From the NCBI RefSeq assembly GCF_035998295.1, contig NZ_DASYHS010000291.1, positions 1-16,299 of the forward strand: 16,299 bases of DNA. Reading direction: 5' to 3'. Both the position numbers and the translations under genes were made by a program. Positions within the stretch are counted from its first letter, which is position 1, and each line of letters starts with the position of its first letter. Positions 7,447-14,557 of the stretch are shown here, in pieces. The notes under the pieces were generated by a model, which saw nothing but the letters and a program-made list of their open reading frames with translations, was not told the origin of the DNA and did not search any database. The stretch comes from DASYHS01 sp035998295. GTDB taxonomy: Bacteria > Pseudomonadota > Alphaproteobacteria > Azospirillales > Azospirillaceae.

Positions 7447-7472
7447 ATCTTCCGAACGGGAAACAGCCGAAC

Positions 7473-8597
7473 ATGCCGAACGCCCTCTTCTCGCCGCTGC
7501 GCCTGCGCGGCCTCACCTTGAAGAACCGCGTCGCCGTCTCGCCGATGTGCCAGTACAGCGCCGGCGACGGCCTCGCCAACGCCTGGCACCTCGTCCATCT
7601 CGGCAAGTTCGCCCAGGGCGGCGCCGGTCTGGTCTTCACCGAGGCGGCGGCCGTCTGCCGGAAAGGCCGCATCACCCATGGCGACCTCGGCATCTGGTCC
7701 GATGCCCACGCGGCGGCGCTGGCCCCGGTCACGGGCTTCCTGCGCGCCCAGGGGGCGGCCTCGGCGATCCAGCTCGGCCATGCCGGGCGCAAGGCGTCGA
7801 TGCAGCGGCCCTGGCACGGCAACGGCCCGCTGGACGCCGACGACCGCGCGCGGGGCGAGACGCCGTGGGAGGTCGTCGGCCCGTCGCCGGTGCCGGTCGC
7901 GGAGGACTGGCTGGTCCCGCGGGAGATGACAGCGGAGGACATCGCGCGGACGGTCGAGGACTTCGCGGCGGCGGCGCGGCGCGCCGACCGGATCGGCTTC
8001 GACGTCGCCGAGATCCACGCCGCCCACGGCTACCTGCTGGCGAGCTTCCTGTCGCCGGTGTCGAACCGGCGGGGCGACGCCTATGGCGGCGGGCGCGCGG
8101 GCCGCGCGCGCATGCTGCTGGAGACGGTCGAGGCCGTGCGTGCGGCCTGGCCGGAGGACAAGCCGCTGTTCGTCCGGGTCTCGGCCGTCGACGGGGCTCC
8201 GGACGGCTGGTCGCTGGACGACACGGTGTGGCTCGCCGGCGAGCTGGGCTCGCGCGGGGTCGACGTGATCGACTGCTCGTCGGGCGGGATCTCCGGGTCG
8301 GCGACGCTGGGCCGCGCCGCGCCGCAGCCGGGCTTCCAGGTCCCCTATGCCGAGCGGGTGCGGCGGGAGACCGGGGTGCTGACGCAGGCGGTCGGGCTGA
8401 TCCTGGACCCGGAGCAGGCCGAGGCGGTGGTCGCCGAGGGGCGCGCGGACATCGTCGCGGTCGGGCGCGAGATGCTGGCCGACCCGAACTGGGCGCTCCA
8501 CGCCGCCCGCGCGCTGGGCGCCGACGACGCGTTCGCGCAGTGGCCGGTGCAGTACGGCTGGTGGCTCGACCGGCGCCACAAGCTGGTCGGGCGCTGA
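7473..8597 (+). CDS. NADH:flavin oxidoreductase, Old Yellow Enzyme family (YqjM/XenA class)
   Basis: A 374-residue FMN-dependent ene-reductase with a TIM-barrel fold. The N-terminus, LFSPLRLRGLTLKNRVAVSPMCQYSA, is diagnostic: Cys26 and Tyr28 match the YqjM-class residues that tune the flavin and bind substrate. His182 and His185 in IHAAHGYLLASFLSP are the substrate-binding pair, with Tyr187 as likely proton donor. GREMLADPNW (residues 331-340) is the usual flavin-phosphate region. Such enzymes reduce activated C=C bonds or nitro compounds with NAD(P)H. The C-terminus has QYGWWLDRR rather than the QY-x-R form with the subunit-crossing Arg of YqjM, a small difference. The ATG at 7473 is the first codon of the conserved N-terminus; the ribosome site is modest (CGGGAA, further upstream than usual). 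Physiological substrate unknown. Confidence 0.94.
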   Translation: MPNALFSPLRLRGLTLKNRVAVSPMCQYSAGDGLANAWHLVHLGKFAQGGAGLVFTEAAAVCRKGRITHGDLGIWSDAHAAALAPVTGFLRAQGAASAIQLGHAGRKASMQRPWHGNGPLDADDRARGETPWEVVGPSPVPVAEDWLVPREMTAEDIARTVEDFAAAARRADRIGFDVAEIHAAHGYLLASFLSPVSNRRGDAYGGGRAGRARMLLETVEAVRAAWPEDKPLFVRVSAVDGAPDGWSLDDTVWLAGELGSRGVDVIDCSSGGISGSATLGRAAPQPGFQVPYAERVRRETGVLTQAVGLILDPEQAEAVVAEGRADIVAVGREMLADPNWALHAARALGADDAFAQWPVQYGWWLDRRHKLVGR

Positions 8598-8622
8598 GGA
8601 ACGCGCGGGCGCGATTCTCGCT

Positions 8623-8651
8623 TTGACGGGCGGCGCCGGACGGACCAGCAT
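8623..8651 (+). promoter_or_regulatory. Candidate sigma-70 promoter for the aminotransferase-sulfotransferase pair
   Basis: TTGACG (8623-8628) is a good -35 element. CAGCAT (8646-8651), after a 17-base spacer, is a weak -10 with the key A and T positions kept. It lies in the 87-base gap after the Old Yellow Enzyme stop and about 33 bases before the next ATG. The pair could thus be transcribed apart from the enzyme gene, although read-through is equally possible. Confidence 0.35.
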
Positions 8652-8684
8652 GCGCGCCGAACGAGACCTGGGAAGGGAGCCGGC

Positions 8685-9602
8685 ATGTCGAAGGAAAGCG
8701 CGCAGGGTTACGTCGACGACCCGCGCAACGATGGCGTCCTCGTCTACGTGGACGGGGAGTTCGTGCCGCGGGACCAGGCCCGGGTCTCGGTCTTCGACAG
8801 CGGCTTCGCGCTGGGCGATGGCGTGTGGGAGGGGCTGCGGCTGGTGAAGGGCCGGCTGCTGGCGCTCGACGACCATCTCGACCGCCTCTACGAGGGGGCA
8901 GGCGCGATCCGGATCGACATCGGCCTCGACCGCGACGCCCTGACCGGCGTCATCCGCGAGACGCTGGCCAGGAACGGCATGGAGGACGGCGCCCATATCC
9001 GCCTGATGGTCACCCGCGGCCGCAAGAAGACCGTGAACCAGGACCCGCGCTTCGCCCTCGGCCCGGCGACCGTGGTCATCGTCGCCGAGTACAAGCGCCC
9101 GAATCCCGAGACCAAGGAGAAGGGCCTGTCGCTGTTCACCTCGACCTTCCGGTGCAGCGGCCCGGACGTGTTCGACCTGCGCCTCAACTCCCACAGCCGG
9201 CTCAACCTGATCCAGGCGCTGATCCAGGCCATCGACGCCGGCGCCGACGAGGCGCTGATGCTCGACCCGCACGGCTTCGTCGCGAGCTGCAATTCCACGA
9301 ACTTCTTCATCGTGCGCAAGGGCGAGCTCTGGACCTCGACCGGCCGGTTCAACTTCAAGGGCATCACCCGGCGCAAGGTCCTGGAACTGGTGCGCAAGGA
9401 GGGCGGGACGACGCGCGAGGCCGACTTCACCCTGGCCGAGGCCTACTCCGCCGACGAGGCCTTCGCCACCGGCACGCTCGGTGGGATCACGCCGGTGACC
9501 CGCATCGACGGGCGCGCGATCGGCGCCGGCCGGCCGGGCGACTACACCCGCGCGCTGGCGGCGCGCTACGAGGCATACCTGACCGGAGAGGCCGTATCGT
9601 GA
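8685..9602 (+). CDS. Class-IV PLP aminotransferase-like protein (BCAT/D-amino-acid aminotransferase fold), Schiff-base lysine not found
   Basis: A 305-residue protein of fold-type IV. The N-terminal domain has YVDGEFVPRDQARVSVFDSG, then GDGVWEGLRLVKGRLLALDD, typical of the family. The PLP-phosphate region is kept (GITRRK, residues 226-231; ATGTLGGITPV, 261-271). Yet the segment where the catalytic lysine belongs reads FDLRLNSHSRLNLIQALI (residues 163-180), and there is no lysine at all from 147 to 211. By spacing to GADEALMLD the lysine position falls at or beside Arg166. The usual glutamate after the GFV turn is also absent (VASCNSTNFFIV). It may be inactive, non-PLP or of altered chemistry. 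AAGGGAG precedes the ATG; the stop overlaps the sulfotransferase start, so the two are translationally coupled. Annotation as a branched-chain aminotransferase would be unsafe. Confidence 0.85.
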   Translation: MSKESAQGYVDDPRNDGVLVYVDGEFVPRDQARVSVFDSGFALGDGVWEGLRLVKGRLLALDDHLDRLYEGAGAIRIDIGLDRDALTGVIRETLARNGMEDGAHIRLMVTRGRKKTVNQDPRFALGPATVVIVAEYKRPNPETKEKGLSLFTSTFRCSGPDVFDLRLNSHSRLNLIQALIQAIDAGADEALMLDPHGFVASCNSTNFFIVRKGELWTSTGRFNFKGITRRKVLELVRKEGGTTREADFTLAEAYSADEAFATGTLGGITPVTRIDGRAIGAGRPGDYTRALAARYEAYLTGEAVS

Positions 9603-10342
9603 GCGTCCGTATCGCCCCTGTCCGCATAGCCATGTGGTCGGGTCCGCGCAACATCTCCACCGCGATGATGCGGGCCTGGGAGAACCGGCCGGACACCGCC
9701 GTCGTCGACGAGCCCTTCTACGCCTTCTACCTGGCGCGGACCGGGCTGGACCACCCCGGCCGGGACGAGGTGCTGGCCAGCCAGCCGACGGACTGGCGCA
9801 CGGTGGCGGCGGCGCTCGCGGACGAGCCCGTCCCCGGCGGCCGGGCGGTGTTCTACCAGAAGCACATGACGCACCACATGCTGGCTGGCGTCGGGCTGGA
9901 GTGGACGGACCGCGTGCGCAACGCCTTCCTGATCCGCGACCCGGCCGAGGTCGTGGCGTCCTACGTCCAGCGCCGCGGCAGCGTCGACCTCGCCGATATC
10001 GGGGTCGAGCGCCAGGTCGAGCTGTTCGACCGCGAGGCCGACCGGCTCGGCCACGCGCCGCCGGTGGTGGACGCACGCGACGTGCTGGCCGATCCCGGCC
10101 GGGTGCTGGCGCGGCTGTGCGCGGCGCTGGGCGTGCCGTTCACGGACGCCATGCTGCGCTGGCCGGCGGGCCGGCGCGACACCGACGGCGTCTGGGCGCC
10201 GCACTGGTACGCCTCGGTCGAGGCCTCGACCGGGTTCGGCGCCCCGCCGCCGCCGCCGCCGCCGCTCTCCGGCGACCTCGCCCGGGTGGCCGAGGCCGCG
10301 CGGCCCCATTACGAGCACCTGCACCGCTGGCGCCTCGCCTGA
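9599..10342 (+). CDS. P-loop sulfotransferase-like protein
   Basis: A 247-residue protein. The N-terminal loop SGPRNIST (residues 14-21) occupies the position of the PAPS 5'-phosphosulfate-binding loop. The segment LIRDPAEVVASY supplies Arg113 and Ser121, eight apart, as in the 3'-phosphate-binding motif of sulfotransferases. DEPFYAFYL and WAPHWYASVEASTGF are further landmarks that I recall from the N-terminal half of a plant sulfotransferase-aminotransferase fusion. The GTG start at 9599 overlaps the preceding stop (GTGA) and has GGAGAG at proper spacing; the alternative ATG at 9632 would cut the first strand before the P-loop. A run of seven prolines (216-222) interrupts the C-terminal part. 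Substrate unknown; whether sulfate or another nucleotide chemistry is used is not shown. Confidence 0.8.
   Translation: MSVRIAPVRIAMWSGPRNISTAMMRAWENRPDTAVVDEPFYAFYLARTGLDHPGRDEVLASQPTDWRTVAAALADEPVPGGRAVFYQKHMTHHMLAGVGLEWTDRVRNAFLIRDPAEVVASYVQRRGSVDLADIGVERQVELFDREADRLGHAPPVVDARDVLADPGRVLARLCAALGVPFTDAMLRWPAGRRDTDGVWAPHWYASVEASTGFGAPPPPPPPLSGDLARVAEAARPHYEHLHRWRLA
10244..10264 (+). repeat. (CCG)7 trinucleotide repeat within the sulfotransferase-like gene
   Basis: Seven perfect CCG codons encode Pro216-Pro222. Slippage would alter proline number without breaking the frame. A seven-proline run normally needs EF-P for smooth translation. Confidence 0.9.
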
Positions 10343-10411
10343 CGGGGCATTCGTGGCCGGCAACCCCCGAACTCATTGTGTTGCCCAGCCGGCGATGGCA
10401 TATGGCGTGCG

Positions 10412-13378
10412 ATGGCTACGAACAGCACCTTGACGGCTGCCGGCGTCGACTTCCTGTCGGGCGGAGGCGAGACGGGGGCACTGATGCGCGCCCATGACTG
10501 GTCGGCCTCGCCGCTCGGCTCGCCCGAGGCGTGGCCCCAGCCGCTGCGCACGCTGGTCGGCCTGATGCTCAACTCGCTCCAGCCGATGTTCGTCGCCTGG
10601 GGCCCGCGGCGCATCCTGCTCTACAACGACGGCTACGCCCCGCTGTGCGGGGCGCGCCACCCGTGGGCGCTGGGACGGCCCTTCGCCGAGGTCTGGCACG
10701 ACATCATCGACGACGTCGGGCCGATCATGGACCGGACCTATGCCGGCGTGTCGACGCACATGGACGACATCCGGTTCACGATGCACCGCAACGGCTATCC
10801 GGAGGAGGCGAACTTCACCTTCTCCTACACGCCGGTCCGCGACGAGGGCGGCGAGGTCGCCGGCATGTTCTGCGTCTGCACCGAGACGACGCAGAGGGTG
10901 GCCGCCGAGACCGCGCTGCGCGAGAGCGTCGCGCGGCAGGCCTTCCTGCTCCGGCTCGCCGACCGGACGCGCGGGCTCGGCGATCCCGAGGCGATCATGG
11001 CGGCCGCGGTGGAGATGCTGGGCGCCCATCTGGGCGTGGGACGGGTCGGGTACGCCGAGACCGACGACACGGCGGCGCATCTGGACGTGCTGGTCGACTG
11101 GACCGACGGCGTTCAGCCGAGCGCCGTCGGCCGCGTCCCGATCGCCGTCTACGGGATGGAGATCGTGGAGGCGTACCGGGCCGGCCGGCCCTGGGTCGTC
11201 GAGGACGCCGGGACCGATCCGCGGCCCGAGGTGCGCCGGGCGCTGGCGGACTATCTCGGCTGGGGCTCGCGCGCGGTGATCGGCGTGCCGCTGACCAAGG
11301 CGGGGCACTGGGTCGCGGCGCTGTTCGTCCACAGCCCGGCGGCGCGCGCCTGGACGCCGTCGGAGGTCGAACTGGTCCGCGACGTCGCCGAGCGGACCTG
11401 GGACGCCGTGGAGCGCGCGCGGGCCGAGACGCGCCTGCGCGAGGGCGAGGCGAAATACCGGACGCTGTTCGAGGCGATGGACGAGGGCTACATGCTTGCC
11501 GACGTCGTCTTCGACGAGGCGGAGCGGTCGGTCGACGTCCACTACCTGGAGGCGAACCCGGCGGCGACCCGCATGCTGGGCCGGGATTGCACCGGACTGC
11601 GGATGAGCGAGATCGACCCAAGCTTCGAGCCGTACTGGTACGAGATCTGGGGCCGCGTCGCGCGGACCGGCCGGGGTGAACGGCTGGAGCGGTACGCCGA
11701 GCCGCTGAACGCCTGGTTCGACTTCTACATCTTCAGGACCGGCGGCGCGGACAGCCGGCGGGTCGCGGTCGTGTTCGAGGACGTCACCGGGCGCAAGCGG
11801 GTCGAGGAGGAGCTGCGCGGGCTCAACGAGACGCTGGAGCAGCGCGTTGCCGACGCGCTCGCGGAGCGCAAGGTGTTGGCCGACGTCGTCGAGAGCACGG
11901 GAGCCTTCATCCAGGTCCTCGATCTCGACTACCGCATCCTCGCCATCAACAGGGCCAACGCCGACGAGTTCGAGCGGCTCTACGGCGTGCGGCCTAGGGT
12001 CGGCGACAGCCTGATGGACCTGCTCGCGGGCGAGCCGGAGCATCGCGAGCGGCTGAGGGCGCTGTGGGGACGCGCGCTGGCCGGCGAGGAGTTCAGCCTA
12101 GTCGACGAGTTCAGCCATCCTGGCCACGAGCGGCGCGTCTACGAGATCAAGTTCAACGTCCTGCGCGACCGCGACGGCCGGCGGATCGGCGCCTACCATT
12201 TCGTCTACGACGTCACCGAGCGCCAGCAGGGCCAGATGCGGCTGGACGCGGCGGAAGAGCAGCTGCGCCAGGCGCAGAAGATGGAGACGGTCGGCCAGCT
12301 CACGGGCGGGGTGGCGCACGACTTCAACAACCTGCTCCAGGCGCTGTCGGGCTGCCTGTCGATGATCGGCCGCCGCACCCGGGAGACGGAGGTCCGCCCG
12401 CTGATCGAGGCGGGCCAGCAGGCGGTCGACCGCGGGGCCAAGCTGGTGCAGCAGCTCATGGCTTTCGCCCGGCCGGAGAGCCTGCGCCCGCAGCCGATCG
12501 ACGTGCGCGAGCGCGTGGTCGGCATGTCGGAGCTGCTGGCCCGCGCGCTGCGCGCCGACATCCGGCTGGCGACGGAGTTCAGCCCCGGCCTGTGGCCGGT
12601 CGAGGTCGACCCGACCCAGTTCGAGCTGGCGCTGATCAACCTGGCGGTGAACGCGCGCGACGCGATGCCCGAGGGCGGCGACCTCGCGATCGAGGCGTCC
12701 AACCTGCATCTCTCGACCCCGGACGCGGCGGGCCTGGTCGGCGACTTCGTCCGGCTGTCGGTGCGCGACACCGGGACCGGCATGCCGGAGGAGGTGGCGG
12801 CGCGGGTGTTCGAGCCGTTCTACACGACCAAGGAGGTCGGCAAGGGCTCGGGCCTGGGGCTGAGCCAGGTCTACGGCTTCGCCCGCCAGGCCGGCGGCAC
12901 CGCCCGGATCGAGAGCGTGCCGGGCCGGGGCACGGTGGTGACCATGCTGCTGCGGCGCTCGGCCCTGCCGGCGCCGGTCGTGGAAGCCGCCGCGCCGACG
13001 GTCGCGAACGCGCGCCGGCGCGGCAGCATCCTGGTGGTGGAGGACGACGAGGTGGTGGCGACCACGGTCGCCGCGGCGCTGGAGGACGCGGGCTACGCGG
13101 TGGCGTGGGTCGCGACGGCCGACGAGGCGCTGTCGCTGCTGGCGGGCGGCACGCCGTTCGACCTGGTGTTCAGCGACGTGGTGATGCCCGGCCGGCTCAG
13201 CGGCCTGGACCTGGTGCAGGCCGCCCGGCACCTGCGCCCGGACCTGCCGGTGGTGCTGACCACCGGCTACAGCGAGAAGCTGGCGCGCGCCGAGGGCGTG
13301 CACGTCCTGGCGAAGCCGTACCGCATCGACGACCTCGTCCACGCGCTGGATGCCGCGATGGACGCCGCGGGGCCGTGA
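10412..13378 (+). CDS. Hybrid sensor histidine kinase, PAS-GAF-PAS-PAS-HisKA-HATPase-receiver
   Basis: A 988-residue signalling protein without any membrane segment, so a cytoplasmic sensor. Order of domains: PAS (about 30-165, with PMFVAWGPRRILLYNDGYAP); GAF (about 172-335); PAS (about 346-472, with YRTLFEAMDEGYMLADVVFD); a short coiled coil (about 465-490); PAS (about 492-612); HisKA with phospho-acceptor His636 (GGVAHDFNNLLQ); HATPase (N-box NLAVNARDAM near 743, then FEPFYTTKEVGKGSGLGLSQ); receiver (about 871-986, VVEDDE, phospho-acceptor Asp922 in FSDVVMP, and Lys in AKPYR). All catalytic signatures are intact. The ATG at 10412 is preferred over TTG at 10376, although its ribosome site is poor. 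No response regulator or output gene adjoins it, so its partner is probably elsewhere. Signal unknown. Confidence 0.92.
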   Translation: MATNSTLTAAGVDFLSGGGETGALMRAHDWSASPLGSPEAWPQPLRTLVGLMLNSLQPMFVAWGPRRILLYNDGYAPLCGARHPWALGRPFAEVWHDIIDDVGPIMDRTYAGVSTHMDDIRFTMHRNGYPEEANFTFSYTPVRDEGGEVAGMFCVCTETTQRVAAETALRESVARQAFLLRLADRTRGLGDPEAIMAAAVEMLGAHLGVGRVGYAETDDTAAHLDVLVDWTDGVQPSAVGRVPIAVYGMEIVEAYRAGRPWVVEDAGTDPRPEVRRALADYLGWGSRAVIGVPLTKAGHWVAALFVHSPAARAWTPSEVELVRDVAERTWDAVERARAETRLREGEAKYRTLFEAMDEGYMLADVVFDEAERSVDVHYLEANPAATRMLGRDCTGLRMSEIDPSFEPYWYEIWGRVARTGRGERLERYAEPLNAWFDFYIFRTGGADSRRVAVVFEDVTGRKRVEEELRGLNETLEQRVADALAERKVLADVVESTGAFIQVLDLDYRILAINRANADEFERLYGVRPRVGDSLMDLLAGEPEHRERLRALWGRALAGEEFSLVDEFSHPGHERRVYEIKFNVLRDRDGRRIGAYHFVYDVTERQQGQMRLDAAEEQLRQAQKMETVGQLTGGVAHDFNNLLQALSGCLSMIGRRTRETEVRPLIEAGQQAVDRGAKLVQQLMAFARPESLRPQPIDVRERVVGMSELLARALRADIRLATEFSPGLWPVEVDPTQFELALINLAVNARDAMPEGGDLAIEASNLHLSTPDAAGLVGDFVRLSVRDTGTGMPEEVAARVFEPFYTTKEVGKGSGLGLSQVYGFARQAGGTARIESVPGRGTVVTMLLRRSALPAPVVEAAAPTVANARRRGSILVVEDDEVVATTVAAALEDAGYAVAWVATADEALSLLAGGTPFDLVFSDVVMPGRLSGLDLVQAARHLRPDLPVVLTTGYSEKLARAEGVHVLAKPYRIDDLVHALDAAMDAAGP

Positions 13379-13454
13379 GGGGCAAGGCTCCACTTCCCTG
13401 AGGTAGAAAAAGGTTACAACAAGGGGTGTTAAATTTCGACCGGAGGGCTTCCGC

Positions 13455-13730
13455 ATGGATTGGGTTATGGGCGTGTATTACGCATCCGGCTTCGTCATGA
13501 TCGCTTCGCTGGTCGCGTTCGGTTATTTCTTCAAGAAGTCGATCGAGAATTCGCGGGTGGATATGAAGAAGACCCTCCAGATGACGGAAATGAGCATCAA
13601 TGCCGTGGCCCGCAAGTATAGTATTTTCCCAATATTCGACGAGGTGGGGCAGCGTTACCGGACCAGGATGTGGATTGCCGGCGGCGTGTTCCTCGCATCG
13701 GGCTTCCTGGGGAAGATGATCAATCCCTGA
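13455..13730 (+). CDS. Small two-helix membrane protein, hypothetical
   Basis: A 91-residue protein with hydrophobic helices at about 6-26 (GVYYASGFVMIASLVAFGYF) and 72-88 (MWIAGGVFLASGFLG), joined by a charged loop of about 45 residues containing KKSIENSRVDMKKTLQM. Both ends are probably on the same side of the membrane. GGAGG lies 8 bases before the ATG, so translation is likely efficient. The gene and its 76-base leader are clearly richer in A and T than the neighbours and use codons rare here (ATA, AGT, CCA, TAT), which may reflect foreign origin or relaxed codon choice. The stop is seven bases from the stop of the convergent protease gene. I do not recognise the family; no function is offered. 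Confidence 0.82.
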   Translation: MDWVMGVYYASGFVMIASLVAFGYFFKKSIENSRVDMKKTLQMTEMSINAVARKYSIFPIFDEVGQRYRTRMWIAGGVFLASGFLGKMINP

Positions 13731-13737
13731 AGTTTTT

Positions 13738-14463
13738 TCACGCGCCGGCCGCCAGGGCTGCGTGCAGCACGGCGAGGTTCACGGCGTTGAGGGTACCGTG
13801 GACGATGATGCACGGGACCAGCGATCCCGCCCGCTCGTAGACCAGGGCCAGGATCACGCCCTGGACGAAGATCGCCGGGACCAGCAGGGGAATGCCGTGC
13901 ACGAGGCTGAAGAGCAGGGCGCTGAGCGCCGCCGCCGGCACCACGCCCGATAGACGGCGCAGCCAGCCGTAGAGCAGGCCGCGGAACACGGTCTCCTCGA
14001 CGGTAGGCACGAGCACCGCCATGACCGCCAGCTGCCCGAGGAGGATGCCGGGATCGGGACCGTCGGGGGCGACGAGGTCCAGCTGCGGGTTGCGGAAATC
14101 CCCGCCCGCGACGGCCTGGACGAGGCCGTTGACGAGCCAGACCACGGGTACCGAGACGGCCCCGACCGCGAATCCGCGGCGGACCCATCCCCTGCCCGCC
14201 CGCCGAAGGCCGAGCTGGTGCCACCGCGTCCCGGACGGGAGGATCGCGGCCAGCCAGACGACACCCAGCACCAGCGCCGACTGGACGAGGAGATGGAGCA
14301 GGACCTCGCCGGCGCTCGGCCGGCCGACGTCGACGATGCGGCCGAGCACGACGACGACCGCGAGCAGGGCCGCGACCGCCAGCAGCAGGTGCCACAGCCG
14401 GACCGGCAGGTCGCGCCATGGCTGGGCCGGTGCGTCGTGTTCTCGGCGATCGTCGGGGGACAC
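13738..14463 (-). CDS. CPBP family intramembrane glutamic metalloprotease
   Basis: A 241-residue polytopic membrane protein of the Abi/CAAX-protease (CPBP) family. The three motifs are complete: E156-E157-x3-R161 (EETVFR), F185-x3-H189 (FSLVH) and H222-x3-N226 (HGTLN). About six to seven hydrophobic segments are visible, beginning near LWHLLLAVAALLAVVVVL (residues 23-40). Family members include prenyl-protein proteases, bacteriocin self-immunity proteins and proteases of unknown target, so the role here is open. The start is a GTG with AGGA six bases upstream. The gene is convergent with the small membrane-protein gene, with only a T-rich 7-base gap. The first 20 residues are polar and charged, likely cytoplasmic. 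Confidence 0.9.
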   Translation of the reverse strand: MSPDDRREHDAPAQPWRDLPVRLWHLLLAVAALLAVVVVLGRIVDVGRPSAGEVLLHLLVQSALVLGVVWLAAILPSGTRWHQLGLRRAGRGWVRRGFAVGAVSVPVVWLVNGLVQAVAGGDFRNPQLDLVAPDGPDPGILLGQLAVMAVLVPTVEETVFRGLLYGWLRRLSGVVPAAALSALLFSLVHGIPLLVPAIFVQGVILALVYERAGSLVPCIIVHGTLNAVNLAVLHAALAAGA

Positions 14464-14531
14464 GTCGGTCCTGCGGTGGCGGACGGGGAATGCCCTGGGA
14501 AACGGGGGCGGTCCGGCCGGGTTCCCGACGC

Positions 14532-14547
14532 CCTGCCTTTCGGCAGG
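14532..14547 (-). terminator. GNRA-capped hairpin after the 107-residue gene
   Basis: On the minus strand CCTGCC-GAAA-GGCAGG forms a perfect 6-bp stem with a GAAA (GNRA) tetraloop, beginning 10 bases after the TAG stop of the 107-residue gene. There is no U-run, so it is a probable 3'-end stabiliser or Rho-linked terminator rather than a classic intrinsic terminator. The protease gene begins about 70 bases beyond. Confidence 0.5.
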
Positions 14548-14557
14548 CCGCCTTCAG

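Noticed and set aside
7407..10076. 889-codon open frame on the minus strand
   Set aside because: It lies opposite three well-supported plus-strand genes. Its product is Arg/Ala/Gly/Pro-rich without any domain; long open antisense frames are expected at this GC content.
10376..10411. Upstream TTG start for the hybrid kinase
   Set aside because: No ribosome site and only twelve added residues; the ATG at 10412 is simpler, though its own signal is weak.
10373..12043. 556-codon minus-strand open frame, and a 452-codon one at 12098-13456
   Set aside because: Both are shadows of the hybrid kinase gene, whose domains are unmistakable.
13706..13740. Intrinsic terminator formed by CTTCC-TGG-GGAAG and the T-run before the protease stop
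   Set aside because: The stem is short, lies inside the coding sequence, and is about 15 bases away from the T-run.
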